DNA of 64,000 nucleotides from Pararobbsia silviterrae (GTDB taxonomy: Bacteria > Pseudomonadota > Gammaproteobacteria > Burkholderiales > Burkholderiaceae). The translations under genes and the position numbers were made by a program. The stretch's first letter is position 1. The number at the start of each line of letters is the position of its first letter. The notes under the pieces were generated by a model. That model had not been told where the DNA came from, ran no database searches, and worked only from the letters and a program-made list of their open reading frames with translations. The stretch lies in NCBI RefSeq assembly GCF_003628125.1, contig NZ_RBZU01000018.1, positions 1 through 64,000 of the forward strand, given 5' to 3'. Shown one piece after another: positions 28,962-41,799 of this stretch.

Positions 28962-29846
28962 CTAGCGGCCGATAAAGAATGCGCGCGCGATCTCGATTTG
29001 CGCGGGGTCGACGAACGTCGGCGCGTGGCCGACACCCGGGATTTCGACGACCGATGCATGACGCGCCCGCGCGACGATTTCGTTCGCGGTATCGCTCGAA
29101 AGCAGGTCCGACTGGGCGCCGCGCACGACGAGCAAGGGGCCGTCGAACGTCTCGATCGAACGCCAGAGCATCGCTTCGCCGAACTCGGCCTGCTCGGGCG
29201 TGATGGCCTTGAACGGATCGGCGATGCGTGGATCGTAGCGCAGCGTCCAGCCGCCGTCCTGCTCGCGCAGCAACGGCAACGACAGCGCGCGCCACTGCTC
29301 GGGCGTATGCGGCCCGAACGACTGCGAGATCTGCCACAGGTAGTCGATGGCCTGCTGCTCGGTGTCGAAGCGCACCGGCCGGCCCAGATAGTCGCCGATG
29401 CGCTGGATCGCCTCGACGCCGAGCCTCGGACCGACGTCGTTGATCAGCATGCGCGCGATCGGCGTATCGGGCAGGCCCGCGAGCGTCATGCCGATCAGAC
29501 CGCCCATCGACGTACCGAACCAGTCGACGCGCTCGACGTTGAGCCGCGCGATCAGCGTGACCATATCGGACACGTATTGCGGCACCGCGTAGTACCGCGA
29601 ATCGGCCAGACGCCCCGAGCGGCCTCGCCCGACGATGTCGGGACACACGACGCGATAGTCGCGCGAGAGCGCCTGCGCGAGGACGTCGAAGTCGCGCCCG
29701 CTGCGCGTCAGGCCATGCACGCACAGCAGCACGTTCGGATTGCCGGGATCGCCCCATTCCGTATAAGCGGTCCGGTGCAAGCCCGCCGGGCTCGCACACT
29801 GAACGCTGCGTTCACGCGGCTGAAGCGTCTCGCCGGCGGCGCTCAT
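28962..29846 (-). CDS. alpha/beta hydrolase
   Basis: 294 residues with an alpha/beta-hydrolase core. It has the oxyanion strand [15 protein letters not shown], the nucleophile elbow GTSMGG (serine in [12 protein letters not shown]), a late aspartate in [12 protein letters not shown] and the catalytic histidine in [13 protein letters not shown] at 29846 overlaps the scoB stop as ATGA, so it belongs to the scoAB operon. It may be a thioesterase or esterase acting on the same acyl-CoA pool; substrate unknown. Confidence 0.9.
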   Translation of the reverse strand: MSAAGETLQPRERSVQCASPAGLHRTAYTEWGDPGNPNVLLCVHGLTRSGRDFDVLAQALSRDYRVVCPDIVGRGRSGRLADSRYYAVPQYVSDMVTLIARLNVERVDWFGTSMGGLIGMTLAGLPDTPIARMLINDVGPRLGVEAIQRIGDYLGRPVRFDTEQQAIDYLWQISQSFGPHTPEQWRALSLPLLREQDGGWTLRYDPRIADPFKAITPEQAEFGEAMLWRSIETFDGPLLVVRGAQSDLLSSDTANEIVARARHASVVEIPGVGHAPTFVDPAQIEIARAFFIGR

Positions 29847-30487
29847 GAAACGAGCGCACTCACGTCGAGCGGCGCGCCCGTCTTCGCGACGATCTCGTCG
29901 ACGCTCACGCCCGGCGCGAGTTCGACGAGCTTGAGGCCGTCGTCGGTCACTTCGATGACGCCGAGGTCCGTGATGATCACATCGACGACGCCGACGCCCG
30001 TGAGCGGTAGATTGCATTCGGCGAGGATCTTGTGCTGATCGCCCTTCGCGACATGCTCCATGAGCACGACGACGCGCTTGACGCCCGCGACGAGGTCCAT
30101 CGCGCCGCCCATGCCCTTGATCATCTTGCCCGGAATCATCCAGTTCGCGAGATCGCCCTTCGCGCTGACCTGCATCGCGCCGAGAATCGCAAGATTGATA
30201 TGGCCGCCGCGAATCATCGCGAACGAATCGGCCGACGAGAAGATCGACGAGCCGGGCAGCGTCGTGACGGTCTGCTTGCCCGCGTTGATGAGGTCCGCAT
30301 CGACTTCGTCGTCGTACGGCGACGGCCCGATGCCGAGCAATCCGTTTTCGGACTGGAGCCAGACTTCCATGCCCGCGGGCACGTGGTTCGCGACGAGCGT
30401 CGGCAAGCCGATGCCGAGATTCACGTAAAAACCGTCCTGCAGTTCACGCGCCGCGCGCGCCGCCATCTGATTACGATCCCAGGCCAT
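29843..30487 (-). CDS. scoB: 3-oxoacid CoA-transferase subunit B
   Basis: 214 residues. The catalytic glutamate is E47 in [31 protein letters not shown] and [18 protein letters not shown] are family blocks. With subunit A it moves CoA from succinyl-CoA to acetoacetate in ketone-body / polyhydroxybutyrate use. It starts at ATG 30487 one base after the scoA stop; an in-frame extension to 30607 is rejected. Confidence 0.96.
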   Translation of the reverse strand: MAWDRNQMAARAARELQDGFYVNLGIGLPTLVANHVPAGMEVWLQSENGLLGIGPSPYDDEVDADLINAGKQTVTTLPGSSIFSSADSFAMIRGGHINLAILGAMQVSAKGDLANWMIPGKMIKGMGGAMDLVAGVKRVVVLMEHVAKGDQHKILAECNLPLTGVGVVDVIITDLGVIEVTDDGLKLVELAPGVSVDEIVAKTGAPLDVSALVS

Positions 30488-30488
30488 C

Positions 30489-31196
30489 TCAGACTCCTTC
30501 TCTTGCGCGAACGATACGCTGCTCGATCCGCTTTTCGGGTTGGGCATTGAGCACGAGCCGCTGCACGAAAATGCCCGGCGTATGGATTTCGTCGGGATCG
30601 AGCGCACCCGTCTCGACGATCTCTTCGACCTCGGCCACGGTGACCTTGCCGGCCATCGCGCACAGCGGGTTGAAGTTGCGCGCCGTGCGCCGGAAGATCA
30701 GATTGCCGGCCTTGTCGGCCTTCCAGGCCTTCACGAGGGCCACGTCCGCGGTCAGCGAGCGTTCCATGACGAAATGCTCGCCGTCGAATTCGCGCGTTTC
30801 CTTGCCGTCGGCGACGATCGTGCCGTAGCCCGTACGCGTGAAAAACGCGGGAATGCCCGAACCGCCCGCGCGCAGCTTTTCGGCGAGCGTGCCCTGCGGC
30901 GTGAATTCGAGTTCGAGTTCGCCGGCGAGATACTGGCGCTCGAATTCCTTGTTCTCGCCGACGTACGACGAGATCATCTTCTTGATCTGACGCGTCTCGA
31001 GCAGCAAGCCGAGGCCGAAGCCGTCGACGCCCGCGTTGTTCGAGATGCATGTGATGCCCTTGACGCCGCTGTCGCGCAACGCGGCGATCAGCGCCTCCGG
31101 AATGCCACACAGGCCGAAGCCGCCAACGGCGAACACCTGCCCGTCCTCGACGACTCCCTCCAGCGCCTTGGCGGCGCTCGGATATACCTTGTTCAT
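30489..31196 (-). CDS. scoA: 3-oxoacid CoA-transferase subunit A
   Basis: 235 residues. It has the CoA-binding glycine loop [14 protein letters not shown] near residue 25, [17 protein letters not shown], and the substrate-pocket [20 protein letters not shown]. It is the first gene of scoA-scoB-hydrolase, divergent from a PAS-LuxR regulator. 252 bp separate the two starts. Confidence 0.96.
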   Translation of the reverse strand: MNKVYPSAAKALEGVVEDGQVFAVGGFGLCGIPEALIAALRDSGVKGITCISNNAGVDGFGLGLLLETRQIKKMISSYVGENKEFERQYLAGELELEFTPQGTLAEKLRAGGSGIPAFFTRTGYGTIVADGKETREFDGEHFVMERSLTADVALVKAWKADKAGNLIFRRTARNFNPLCAMAGKVTVAEVEEIVETGALDPDEIHTPGIFVQRLVLNAQPEKRIEQRIVRAREGV

Positions 31197-31448
31197 GTCT
31201 GTCCCTGGTTGTGCTTTTGAACGGGGCCGGGCCGACGCGGCATGACGTGACGTGACGCTGCGTCGGCCCGGATTCCACCGGGCGTCAGATTACGCCGCTC
31301 GCAGAGTACGGCACAATACGCAAAAATACATACCAGCCGGCGCGCCGCCCTCGGCATGCCTGGGCGTGCCTCGGGGCGTCTGAGTGCGCGCCGTCCGTCG
31401 CCTGATGCGCAGCGACGGCGCCCGCCGGCTTCGCGCGCGTTCGAATCC

Positions 31449-31994
31449 ATGCCGGACCTAGACTACCAAACCGCTTTCCAGCTCGCGCCGATCGGGCTCG
31501 TGCTTTCGCGCGACCGTATCATCGTCGATTGCAATGAACGCGTGATGTCGATGTTCGGCATGCGACGCGAGAGCCTGATCGGCGAATCGTTCAAGATCAT
31601 GTATCCGTCGCCCGACGAATTCGAACGCATCGGCCAGCGGATCGCGACCGTCATGAAGGAAAGCGAGGTCTACTCGGACGAGCGCATCATGCGGCGCGCG
31701 AACGGCGAGCTGTTCTGGTGCCATGTGACGGGACGCGCGCTCGATCGCGCCCATCCGCACGCGAGCGGCGTCTGGACGTTCGAGGATTTGAGCCGTACGC
31801 GCCGCGTCGCGGTGCAGCTCACGCCGCGCGAACGCGAGATCGCGGCGCAACTGCTCACGGGCCAGACGAGCAAGCAAATCGGCCGCACGCTGTCGATCAG
31901 TCCGCGCACGGTCGACGTCTACCGCGCGCGGCTCATGAAGAAATATGGCACCGGAAACGCGACCGAACTGCTCCAGCGCCTGATGGGACATTGA
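31449..31994 (+). CDS. PAS-LuxR-type transcriptional regulator
   Basis: 181 residues. An N-terminal PAS domain (YQTAFQLAPIGLVLSRDRII through GVWTFEDLSR, about 5-115) is joined to a C-terminal LuxR/GerE helix-turn-helix (LTPREREIAAQLLTGQTSKQ, then ISPRTVDVYRARLMKKY). It has no receiver domain, so it probably senses a small molecule or redox state through PAS. Divergent from scoAB and the likeliest local regulator of it. ATG 31449 is chosen at the start of the PAS domain; an upstream start (31356) would add 31 Arg/Pro-rich residues. Confidence 0.88.
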   Translation: MPDLDYQTAFQLAPIGLVLSRDRIIVDCNERVMSMFGMRRESLIGESFKIMYPSPDEFERIGQRIATVMKESEVYSDERIMRRANGELFWCHVTGRALDRAHPHASGVWTFEDLSRTRRVAVQLTPREREIAAQLLTGQTSKQIGRTLSISPRTVDVYRARLMKKYGTGNATELLQRLMGH

Positions 31995-32148
31995 TATCGT
32001 CGGGCGGATCGTGCCGACGATATCGGCGGCACGGGCGGCACCGCTACGCGCGCCGATCGCGCGGGTCGCGTCGCTCGGTAAGATGCCGCGAGTCGCCGCA
32101 TGCCATACGGGCCATCCGACAACCGTAAAGAACCGCGACGCTCGACGA

Positions 32149-32931
32149 TTACGACGCGCCGAGACCGTCGTCGGCCGCGATGATCGCGCCGTTGATGAAC
32201 TGCGAATCGTCCGAGGCCAGCAGCAACAGCAGACCGTCGAGATCTTCGGGCTGACCGACGCGCTGGCGCGGCAGCATCGACACGAGCCGCTTGCCCTGCT
32301 CGGTGCCCCAATGATGATGATTGATCTCGGTGTCGATATAGCCGGGACAAATCGCGTTGACGTTGATCCCGTAGCGCCCCCATTCGAGCGCCATCGACTT
32401 CGTCATATGGACGACCGCCGCCTTGCTCATCGAGTAGATGCCGATCTGCGACAACACGCGCAAGCCAGCGACCGAGGCGACGTTGATGATCCGATAGCCG
32501 GGTTTGGCATCGGCGTTGCCGTTGCCGCGCATGACCATGCGCTTGGCCACTTCCTGCGCGACGAAGAAGGCGCCGCGCGTATTCGTATCGAAGACGTATT
32601 GATAATCGTCGGGCGTCACGTCGAGCAGCTTCTGCGTCGTCGATACGCCCGAGTTGTTCACGAGAATGTCGATCGTGCCGGCCTCCGTCTCCGCATGCGC
32701 GACCGCGGCGCGAATGCTCGCGTAGTCGGTCACGTCGAGCGCGACCATATGCGCGGCGCCGCCCTTGGCCTCGATCTCGGCACGCAACTCCTTCAGACGC
32801 TCCGTGCGGCGGCTCGCGAGCACGACCTTCGCGCCCGCGTCGGACAGCACATGCGCAAAGCGCTTGCCGAGCCCGCTCGACGCGCCCGTCACGAGCGCCA
32901 CCTTGCCTTCGAGATTGATCGAGCGACCCAT
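32149..32931 (-). CDS. short-chain dehydrogenase/reductase (SDR)
   Basis: 260 residues, classical SDR. It has the cofactor motif TGASSGLGKRFA (TGxxxGxG), NNSGV (NNAG position), the catalytic Ser in INVASVAG, YSMSKAA (YxxxK) and CPGYIDTEIN. The Arg pair after the second cofactor strand (ASRRTERL) favours NADP(H). ATG 32931 follows a perfect GGAGGATGC. The substrate cannot be inferred; neighbours suggest lipid or acyl metabolism. Confidence 0.93.
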   Translation of the reverse strand: MGRSINLEGKVALVTGASSGLGKRFAHVLSDAGAKVVLASRRTERLKELRAEIEAKGGAAHMVALDVTDYASIRAAVAHAETEAGTIDILVNNSGVSTTQKLLDVTPDDYQYVFDTNTRGAFFVAQEVAKRMVMRGNGNADAKPGYRIINVASVAGLRVLSQIGIYSMSKAAVVHMTKSMALEWGRYGINVNAICPGYIDTEINHHHWGTEQGKRLVSMLPRQRVGQPEDLDGLLLLLASDDSQFINGAIIAADDGLGAS

Positions 32932-33157
32932 GCATCCTCCGTGATGTTTTGTGTTGCGCGCATCTTGCCCGAGAACCGCCGGCGCCGCGCGACGCCTTGC
33001 GCACGATCGATCGTTGCGCAGCACGCAACGCGCGACGGATCATGATTCCCGAAAAAATAGAACGATCGTGCTAAAGACGGTATGATCGGTTGCGATACCC
33101 CATCGCTTTCCCGGACAATACCGGCCGAGACGATTATTCTAAACGGCAGAGGAGCCC

Positions 33158-34831
33158 ATGACCCCCACCAGCCTCGTAGAGCAGTACGGACCGCGCGAAT
33201 CGATGGAGTATGACGTCGTGATTGTCGGGGGGGGCCCCGCCGGTCTTTCAGCCGCGATCCGCCTCAAGCAGCTCGCGGCTGAAAAGGGCAAGGAGATCAG
33301 CGTCGTCGTGCTCGAAAAGGGCTCGGAGATCGGCGCCCACATTCTGTCGGGCGCGGTCATGGACCCGCGCGCGATCTCGGAGCTGATTCCCGACTGGAAG
33401 GCGCAAGGCGCGCCGCTCGACGTCGAAGTGACCGAAGACCGCTTCCTGTTCCTCACGCAGGACAGTGCGCGCAAGCTGCCGAGCTGGGCCCTGCCGGCCA
33501 GCCTGCAGAACCACGGCAACTATGTGATCAGCCTCGCGAACGTCGTGCGGTGGCTCGGCCAGCAGGCCGAGGCGCTCGGCGTGGAGATCTTCCCGGGCTT
33601 TCCCGCGGCCGAAGTGCTCTACAACGACGACGGCTCGGTCAAGGGCGTCGTCACGGGCAATATGGGCCTGGGCCGCGACGGCGAGCCGACCGACCACTTC
33701 CAGCTCGGCATGGAGCTCCACGCGAAATACACGCTGTTCTGCGAAGGCGCGCGCGGCCATCTCGGCCGGCAGCTCGGCGAGCGTTTCAAGCTCGCGAAAG
33801 ACGCGGACCCGCAGGTCTACGGGATCGGCATCAAGGAACTCTGGGAAATCGATCCGGCCAAGCACAAGCCGGGGCTCGTGGTCCATACGGCCGGCTGGCC
33901 GCTCGAAAACGATACATACGGCGGCTCGTTCCTGTACCACCTCGACAACAACCAGGTCATGGTCGGCTTCGTCGTCGGCCTCGCTTATCAGAACCCCTAT
34001 CTGTCGCCGTTCGAGGAATTCCAGCGCTACAAGACGCACCCGGCGATCCGGACCTTTCTCGAAGGCGGCAAGCGCGTGTCGTACGGCGCGCGCGCGATCA
34101 CGGCCGGCGGCCTCGTGTCGCTGCCGAAACTCGTGTTCCCGGGCGGCGCGATCGTCGGCGACGATGCGGGCTTCCTGAACGTCTCGCGCATCAAGGGCAG
34201 CCATGCGGCGATCAAGACCGGCATGCTCGCGGCCGAAGCCGCGTTCGACGCCGTGCAGGCGAATCGCCAGCACGACGAACTGTCGGCCTACCCGGCCGCG
34301 TTCAAGACCTCGTGGCTGCACGACGAACTCCATCGCGCGCGCAATTTCAAGCAGTGGGCGAGCAAGGGCCTCTGGCTCGGCACACTGATGAACGGCATCG
34401 AACAGAAGCTGCTCGGCGGCAATGTGCCTTGGACGCTCCATCACCAGCACGCGGACCACGAATGCCTGAAGCCTGCGTCGCAATTTAAGCCGATCGTCTA
34501 TCCGAAGCCCGACAACAAGCTCACGTTCGACCGGCTCAGTTCGGTGTTCATCTCGAACACGAACCACGAGGAAAATCAGCCCGTGCACCTGACGCTCAAG
34601 GATGCGGGCGTGCCCGTCAATCTGAACCTCGCGACGTATGCGGGCCCCGAGCAGCGGTACTGCCCGGCCGGCGTCTATGAGTTCGTCGGACAGGAAGAGG
34701 GCCAGCCGCGCTTGCAGATCAACGCGCAGAACTGCGTGCACTGCAAGACCTGCGACATCAAGGACCCGACGCAGAACATCGTCTGGGTCACGCCCGAAGG
34801 CGGCGGCGGACCGAACTACCCGAATATGTAA
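33158..34831 (+). CDS. electron-transfer flavoprotein-ubiquinone oxidoreductase
   Basis: 557 residues. It has an N-terminal FAD Rossmann motif (VVIVGGGPAGLSAAIRLK), a central ubiquinone/membrane-surface region (GGLVSLPKLVFPGGAIVGDD) and a C-terminal [4Fe-4S] site with cysteines in RYCPAGVYEF and NCVHCKTCDIKDPTQNI. It passes electrons from ETF, fed by acyl-CoA and other dehydrogenases, into the quinone pool at the inner face of the membrane. GAGGAG lies upstream of ATG 33158. Normal length. Confidence 0.98.
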   Translation: MTPTSLVEQYGPRESMEYDVVIVGGGPAGLSAAIRLKQLAAEKGKEISVVVLEKGSEIGAHILSGAVMDPRAISELIPDWKAQGAPLDVEVTEDRFLFLTQDSARKLPSWALPASLQNHGNYVISLANVVRWLGQQAEALGVEIFPGFPAAEVLYNDDGSVKGVVTGNMGLGRDGEPTDHFQLGMELHAKYTLFCEGARGHLGRQLGERFKLAKDADPQVYGIGIKELWEIDPAKHKPGLVVHTAGWPLENDTYGGSFLYHLDNNQVMVGFVVGLAYQNPYLSPFEEFQRYKTHPAIRTFLEGGKRVSYGARAITAGGLVSLPKLVFPGGAIVGDDAGFLNVSRIKGSHAAIKTGMLAAEAAFDAVQANRQHDELSAYPAAFKTSWLHDELHRARNFKQWASKGLWLGTLMNGIEQKLLGGNVPWTLHHQHADHECLKPASQFKPIVYPKPDNKLTFDRLSSVFISNTNHEENQPVHLTLKDAGVPVNLNLATYAGPEQRYCPAGVYEFVGQEEGQPRLQINAQNCVHCKTCDIKDPTQNIVWVTPEGGGGPNYPNM

Positions 34832-34842
34832 GGAGCGCCGTT

Positions 34843-34907
34843 TCGAATCGATCGCGGCGTGGCGCCGTGCATCGATTCGAGCGACGCGAGCGGTCGCGGG
34901 CTTTTTT
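34843..34907 (+). terminator. terminator after ETF-QO
   Basis: Two hairpins lie in series 12 bp after the stop. The first is a long stem TCGAATCGAT / ATCGATTCGA (34843-34852, 34871-34880) with an inner CGGCG/CGCCG pairing. The second is a short GCGAC / GTCGC stem followed by GGGC and six U residues (34902-34907). The U tract touches the stop codon of the convergent aroC gene, so the signal sits at the shared 3' end. Confidence 0.75.
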
Positions 34908-36033
34908 ACTTGTGCTCGGACACCTGCGCATCGGCCTCGGCCGACGCGGAGATCACGGGCGTGCCGACATGCACGTCGCCGTTTTGCGCGCGGTGGCGCA
35001 GCGCATGATCGATCAGCACGAGCGCGAGCAGCGATTCGGCGATCGGCGTCGCGCGGATGCCCACGCACGGATCGTGACGGCCGAAGGTCTCGACCGTCGC
35101 GGCCTCGCCTGCCTTGTCGATCGAACGACGCGGCGTACGGATGCTCGACGTCGGCTTGATCGCGATCGACACCGTGATGTCCTGCCCCGTCGAAATGCCG
35201 CCGAGCACGCCGCCCGCGTGATTGCCGACGAAACCGTTCGGCGTGAGTTCATCGCCATGGATGGAGCCGCGCTGCGCGATGCTGCCGAACCCCGCGCCGA
35301 TCTCGACGCCCTTGACCGCGTTGAGGCCCATCATCGCGTGCGCGATATCGGCGTCGAGCCGGTCGAACAGCGGCTCGCCGAGCCCGACGGGCACGCCGCT
35401 CGCGACGACGTTGATCCGCGCGCCGATCGAATCGCCGTCCTTGCGCAGCGCATCCATATAGTCTTCGAGCTTCGGCACGATCTCGCGATTCGGCGCGAAG
35501 AACGGGTTCTCCGCGACATGCGCGGCATCGACGAACGGAATATCGATCTCGCCGAGCGCGGCCATATAGCCCTGGATCCGCACGCCGAACTTCTGCGCGA
35601 GCCACTTCTTCGCGACCGCTCCCGCCGCCACGACAGGCGCCGTCAGACGGGCCGACGACCGGCCGCCGCCGCGAAAATCGCGCACGCCGTATTTGTGCCA
35701 ATACGTGTAATCGGCATGTCCGGGACGAAACGTCTGCGCGATATTGCCGTAGTCCTTGCTGCGTTGATCCGTGTTCCGGATCAGCAGCGCGATCGGCGTG
35801 CCGGTCGTGACGCCTTCGAACACGCCCGACAGGATCTCGACCTGATCGGGCTCCTGACGCTGCGTCACATGACGCGACGTACCGGGCCGACGACGATCGA
35901 GCTCGTGCTGGATATCGGCTTCGGCAAGCGGCATCCCCGGAGGGCAGCCGTCGATCACACAGCCGATTGCGGGTCCGTGGGATTCGCCGAACGTCGTGAC
36001 TGCGAAGAGCGTACCGAGGGTATTGCCGGACAT
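34906..36033 (-). CDS. aroC: chorismate synthase
   Basis: 375 residues. Signatures are [18 protein letters not shown] at the N terminus, [14 protein letters not shown] with [10 protein letters not shown] in the middle, and [15 protein letters not shown] near the C terminus. It eliminates phosphate from EPSP to give chorismate, using reduced FMN, the last shared step to aromatic amino acids. Convergent with the ETF-QO gene. Confidence 0.98.
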   Translation of the reverse strand: MSGNTLGTLFAVTTFGESHGPAIGCVIDGCPPGMPLAEADIQHELDRRRPGTSRHVTQRQEPDQVEILSGVFEGVTTGTPIALLIRNTDQRSKDYGNIAQTFRPGHADYTYWHKYGVRDFRGGGRSSARLTAPVVAAGAVAKKWLAQKFGVRIQGYMAALGEIDIPFVDAAHVAENPFFAPNREIVPKLEDYMDALRKDGDSIGARINVVASGVPVGLGEPLFDRLDADIAHAMMGLNAVKGVEIGAGFGSIAQRGSIHGDELTPNGFVGNHAGGVLGGISTGQDITVSIAIKPTSSIRTPRRSIDKAGEAATVETFGRHDPCVGIRATPIAESLLALVLIDHALRHRAQNGDVHVGTPVISASAEADAQVSEHK

Positions 36034-36430
36034 GCGGGAAGCCTTGTCGAAAAATGGGATGCGAAAGACGAATTATAAACGGCCAGGCGCGCACGCCGTC
36101 GGGCGCCGCGCGTGGCCGTTATCGACCGCGGTGCGGTCCCCGAGCTTGGCCTCTGCGCCTTGGCCTATGAGCATGGGCCTTGAGCCTTGGACGCCGAGCG
36201 TCAGACCCTGAGCGCGGCCCTGAGCCTTGGACGCCGAGCATCGGACGCTGAGCGTGGGCCCCAATTCTTGACCGCCGAGCATCGAACCTTGAGCGTGGCC
36301 CCCGCCGAGCGTCAACCCCAACGCCTTGGACACTGCGCCTCAGATACCCGATGACATGGGTGCGCGCGCCCGCCGACACACGGCGTTCGTCCATCGAGCG
36401 CCACGACTCAGCAGGCGCCACCGTGCCGAT
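36034..36430. repeat. spacer with degenerate ~42-bp tandem repeat
   Basis: Between about 36165 and 36325 the plus strand repeats a block of the form CCTTGAGC-CTTGGACGCCGAGC-GTC-GACCCTGAGCG-GGCCC, three to four times with substitutions and a truncated last unit. The other parts of this 397-bp stretch show nothing. Short reading frames across it encode repeats such as LTLGG and are not regarded as genes. Confidence 0.6.
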
Positions 36431-36904
36431 TCAACCGGCGGCGGCGTTCGGCGCCGGTTGCGCCGCGTCTTCTTCGGGCCAGTCGCGGATATACGCCTTG
36501 AGCATCCGGTTTTCGAAGCCCTGCTCCTCGACGACCGCCTTGGCCACGTCGTAGAACGAAATCACGCCCATCAGCACGTTCTTTTCAAGCACGGGCAAAT
36601 AGCGCGCATGACGTTCGAGCATCATCCGGCGGACTTCATTGACGTCGGTTTCGGGCGTGCAGATCAAGGGATGGTCGTCCATGACCTTGCGGATCAGCGT
36701 CGTGCCGAGCGCGCCGCCGTTCTCACGCAACGTCAGGATGATTTCGCGAAACGTCAGCATGCCGACGAGTTCGCCGAATTCCATGACGACGAGCGAGCCG
36801 ATGTCGTGATTCGCCATCGTCGCGGCCGCTTCGGCCAGCGGCGTGTCGGGCGTCACGGAAAAGAGCGTGTTGCCCTTCAGTTTGAGAATGTCGCTGACTT
36901 TCAT
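36431..36904 (-). CDS. CBS-domain-pair protein
   Basis: 157 residues made of two CBS motifs: first about 8-60 (LFSVTPDTPLAEAAATMAN, then GSLVVMEFGELVGMLTFREI), second about 75-130 (PLICTPETDVNEVRRMMLER, then YLPVLEKNVLMGVISFYDV). CBS pairs bind adenine nucleotides and often sense energy state; no effector domain is attached. ATG 36904 is chosen at MKVSDILKLKG. Confidence 0.92.
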   Translation of the reverse strand: MKVSDILKLKGNTLFSVTPDTPLAEAAATMANHDIGSLVVMEFGELVGMLTFREIILTLRENGGALGTTLIRKVMDDHPLICTPETDVNEVRRMMLERHARYLPVLEKNVLMGVISFYDVAKAVVEEQGFENRMLKAYIRDWPEEDAAQPAPNAAAG

Positions 36905-37367
36905 CGTCGTCTCCGCATGTTTCGCCGATCCCGAAGCCTGTCGGCTCGGGCCGGAAGGTCTTGAATATGTGTTCGATCCTAGCGGAAAGGGGTCTAAAAA
37001 GAAAGAAACGCGACCGCGCGAAACGCCCTGCCCACGGCCTTCACGCGCCCGCGGCACGTTCTCGGGACGCGCACAGCCCATGCGAAATCGAATGCTGCGC
37101 CGCAATATTCCGAACCGGCGCAGCCGATCGGACCGCGCACCGCACGCGGCCTCGCCGCGATCGATCCGCACTGGCCGAACCCTGCTCGCCCGCGCTCGAA
37201 GGTTTCTTCAACCCGGCTTGTCAGGCTCGGACCCCGGGCACACAATGCGCTAGGGAGACCCTCGTCACGACGCCTCTTGCACGCAGGCTTGCGAGAAGAC
37301 GCGAGGACGGATCGGACAATTCGAACAACAACCGGAACGATGCGCCGGACTTCGGCAGGAGCGCACC
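36905..37367. other. divergent spacer, no gene recognised
   Basis: 463 bp between the CBS gene and the DUF962 gene. Promoters for both should lie here. A short A/G-rich run (GGTCTAAAAAGAAAGAAACG, about 36990-37010) stands out. No coding frame or repeat was accepted. Confidence 0.4.
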
Positions 37368-37688
37368 ATGCAACCGACCGTGCATAGCGAACATTTCGCG
37401 AATTTCAAAGAGTTTTACCCGTACTACCTGAGCGAGCACCGCAATGCCGCATGCCGCCGGCTTCACTTCGTCGGCTCGCTCGGCGTACTCGGTTTCATCG
37501 GCCTCGCGTTCGCCGCAAGCGAATGGCGCTGGCTCATCGCCGCGATCGTCTGCGGGTATGCATTCGCCTGGGTCGGGCATTTCTTCTTCGAACACAACCG
37601 GCCCGCGACTTTCCGGCATCCGCTCTACAGCCTGATCGGCGACTGGGTCATGTTCAAGGACATCTGCACCGGCCGGATCTCGCTCTAG
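37368..37688 (+). CDS. DUF962 / Mpo1-like membrane protein
   Basis: 106 residues. Family pattern: EFYPYYLSEHRNAACRRLHF near the N terminus, two to three membrane segments (VGSLGVLGFIGLAFA and LIAAIVCGYAFAW), then GHFFFEHNRPATF and HPLYSLIGDWVMFKDI. The conserved histidines match Mpo1/YGL010w, an Fe(II) dioxygenase of fatty-acid alpha-oxidation in yeast; bacterial function is not established. Confidence 0.92.
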   Translation: MQPTVHSEHFANFKEFYPYYLSEHRNAACRRLHFVGSLGVLGFIGLAFAASEWRWLIAAIVCGYAFAWVGHFFFEHNRPATFRHPLYSLIGDWVMFKDICTGRISL

Positions 37689-37839
37689 CCCCTCGGTCGG
37701 AGCGCGGGCGGCGACCGCGCGGCGGCGTTCGAGTCAGTGCCGCTCGCGTCGCGCGACCCGGGGATCTCGCGATGCGGTTTCCGTTCTATCGCGGTGCGGT
37801 TCCTGCTCCAGCGCGACGCGACTCCCGTTCTATCCGGCC

Positions 37840-40247
<2,408 letters not shown>

Positions 40248-40336
40248 CGACTCGTCACCGCACCCATGACCGCACGACTGACCGCGCAAACCACCGCGCG
40301 GATCAGTCGGCGCCCTGACTGTCCCGGAGCCGTTCG

Positions 40337-41779
40337 ATGAATCCGACCGACCTTTCCACGCACGACGCATTTCTCGATGCCTGCATCGCCGCGATCGGCG
40401 ACGCGCACGTGTTGCGCACGCCCGCCGATATGGCCGGCTACCTGACCGACTGGCGCAAGCGATACACGGGTCAGGCGCGCGCGGTCTTGCGCCCCGGCAC
40501 GACCGAAGAAGTCGCGGCGATCGTGCGCATCGCCGGCGCCCACGATGTCGCGCTTGTGCCCCAAGGCGGCAATACCGGGCTGTCGGGCGGCGCGACGCCT
40601 GACGTCAGCGGCACCCAGGCCGTGCTGTCGCTCGCGCGGCTGCGCGCGGTCCGCGCGATCGACCCCGCGAACAACACGATCACGGTCGAAGCCGGCTGCG
40701 TGCTGGCCGACGTGCAACGCGCGGCGCGAGAGGGCAATCGTCTGTTTCCGCTGAGTCTCGCGGCCGAAGGCAGTTGCACGATCGGCGGCAATCTCGCGAC
40801 GAACGCGGGCGGCACGGCAGTGCTCTGCTACGGCACGACCCGCGAGCTGTGTCTGGGCCTCGAGGTCGTCACGCCCTCGGGCGAGATCTGGAACGGTCTG
40901 CGCGGCCTGCGCAAGGACAATACGGGCTACGATCTGCGCGACCTGTTCATCGGCGCGGAGGGTACGCTCGGCATCATCACGGCCGCCGTCATGAAACTCT
41001 ATCCGCTGCCCGCCGCGCAGATGACGGCGCTCGCCGCGGTCGAATCGCCGCACGCCGCGCTCAAGCTGCTCGACATCGCCCAGCGCGCGGCCGGGCCGCT
41101 GCTGACCGGCTTCGAACTCATGTCCGATTTCTGCCTCGAACTCGTCGGCCGGCATTTCCCCGAGCAGCGCTATCCGTTCTCGCAACGGTATCCGCAGGTC
41201 GTGCTGCTCGAACTGTCGGATAACGAAAGCGAGCAACATGCGCGCGATCTGTTCGAAGGGCTGATGCAAACCGCGTTCGACGAAGGCGTCGCGCACGACG
41301 CGGTCGTCGCGCAGAACCTGACCGAGTCGCGCGCGTTCTGGAATCTGCGCGAGCACATCCCGCTCGCGCAGGCCGAAGAAGGCCTGAACATCAAGCACGA
41401 CATCGCCGTGCCGATCTCGCGCATCGGACACTTTATCGACGAGACCGGCGCGCTGATCGCACAGGCCGCGCCGGGCGCGCGCATGGTCGTGTTCGGCCAC
41501 CTCGGCGACGGCAATCTCCACTACAACGTGCAGACGCCCGAAGGCGGCGACCCGCGCGCGTTCCTCAAGACCTACCAGAGCGCGCTGAACCGCATCGTCT
41601 ATGACAACGTCATCGCGCATCAGGGCACGATCAGCGCCGAGCACGGCATCGGCCAACTCAAGGTCGGCGACAACGCGCGCGTGAAATCGCCCGTCGAGCT
41701 CTCGCTGATGCGCGCGCTCAAGCACGCGCTCGATCCGCACGGCCGGATGAACCCGGGCAAAGTCATCGATCTGGGCTAA
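40337..41779 (+). CDS. FAD-linked 2-hydroxyacid dehydrogenase (GlcD / D2HGDH-like)
   Basis: 480 residues. It has an N-terminal PCMH-type FAD domain (VALVPQGGNTGLSGGATPD; then GSCTIGGNLATNAGG and IGAEGTLGIIT) and a C-terminal FAD-oxidase domain with the metal motif VFGHLGDGNLHYNV and GTISAEHGIGQLK. The family oxidises D-2-hydroxyglutarate, D-lactate or glycolate, passing electrons to ETF or quinone. The ETF-QO gene in this window fits but is not linked. GGAG lies before ATG 40337. Confidence 0.93.
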   Translation: MNPTDLSTHDAFLDACIAAIGDAHVLRTPADMAGYLTDWRKRYTGQARAVLRPGTTEEVAAIVRIAGAHDVALVPQGGNTGLSGGATPDVSGTQAVLSLARLRAVRAIDPANNTITVEAGCVLADVQRAAREGNRLFPLSLAAEGSCTIGGNLATNAGGTAVLCYGTTRELCLGLEVVTPSGEIWNGLRGLRKDNTGYDLRDLFIGAEGTLGIITAAVMKLYPLPAAQMTALAAVESPHAALKLLDIAQRAAGPLLTGFELMSDFCLELVGRHFPEQRYPFSQRYPQVVLLELSDNESEQHARDLFEGLMQTAFDEGVAHDAVVAQNLTESRAFWNLREHIPLAQAEEGLNIKHDIAVPISRIGHFIDETGALIAQAAPGARMVVFGHLGDGNLHYNVQTPEGGDPRAFLKTYQSALNRIVYDNVIAHQGTISAEHGIGQLKVGDNARVKSPVELSLMRALKHALDPHGRMNPGKVIDLG

Positions 41780-41799
41780 GGCATGCGTCGGCCGAGCGC

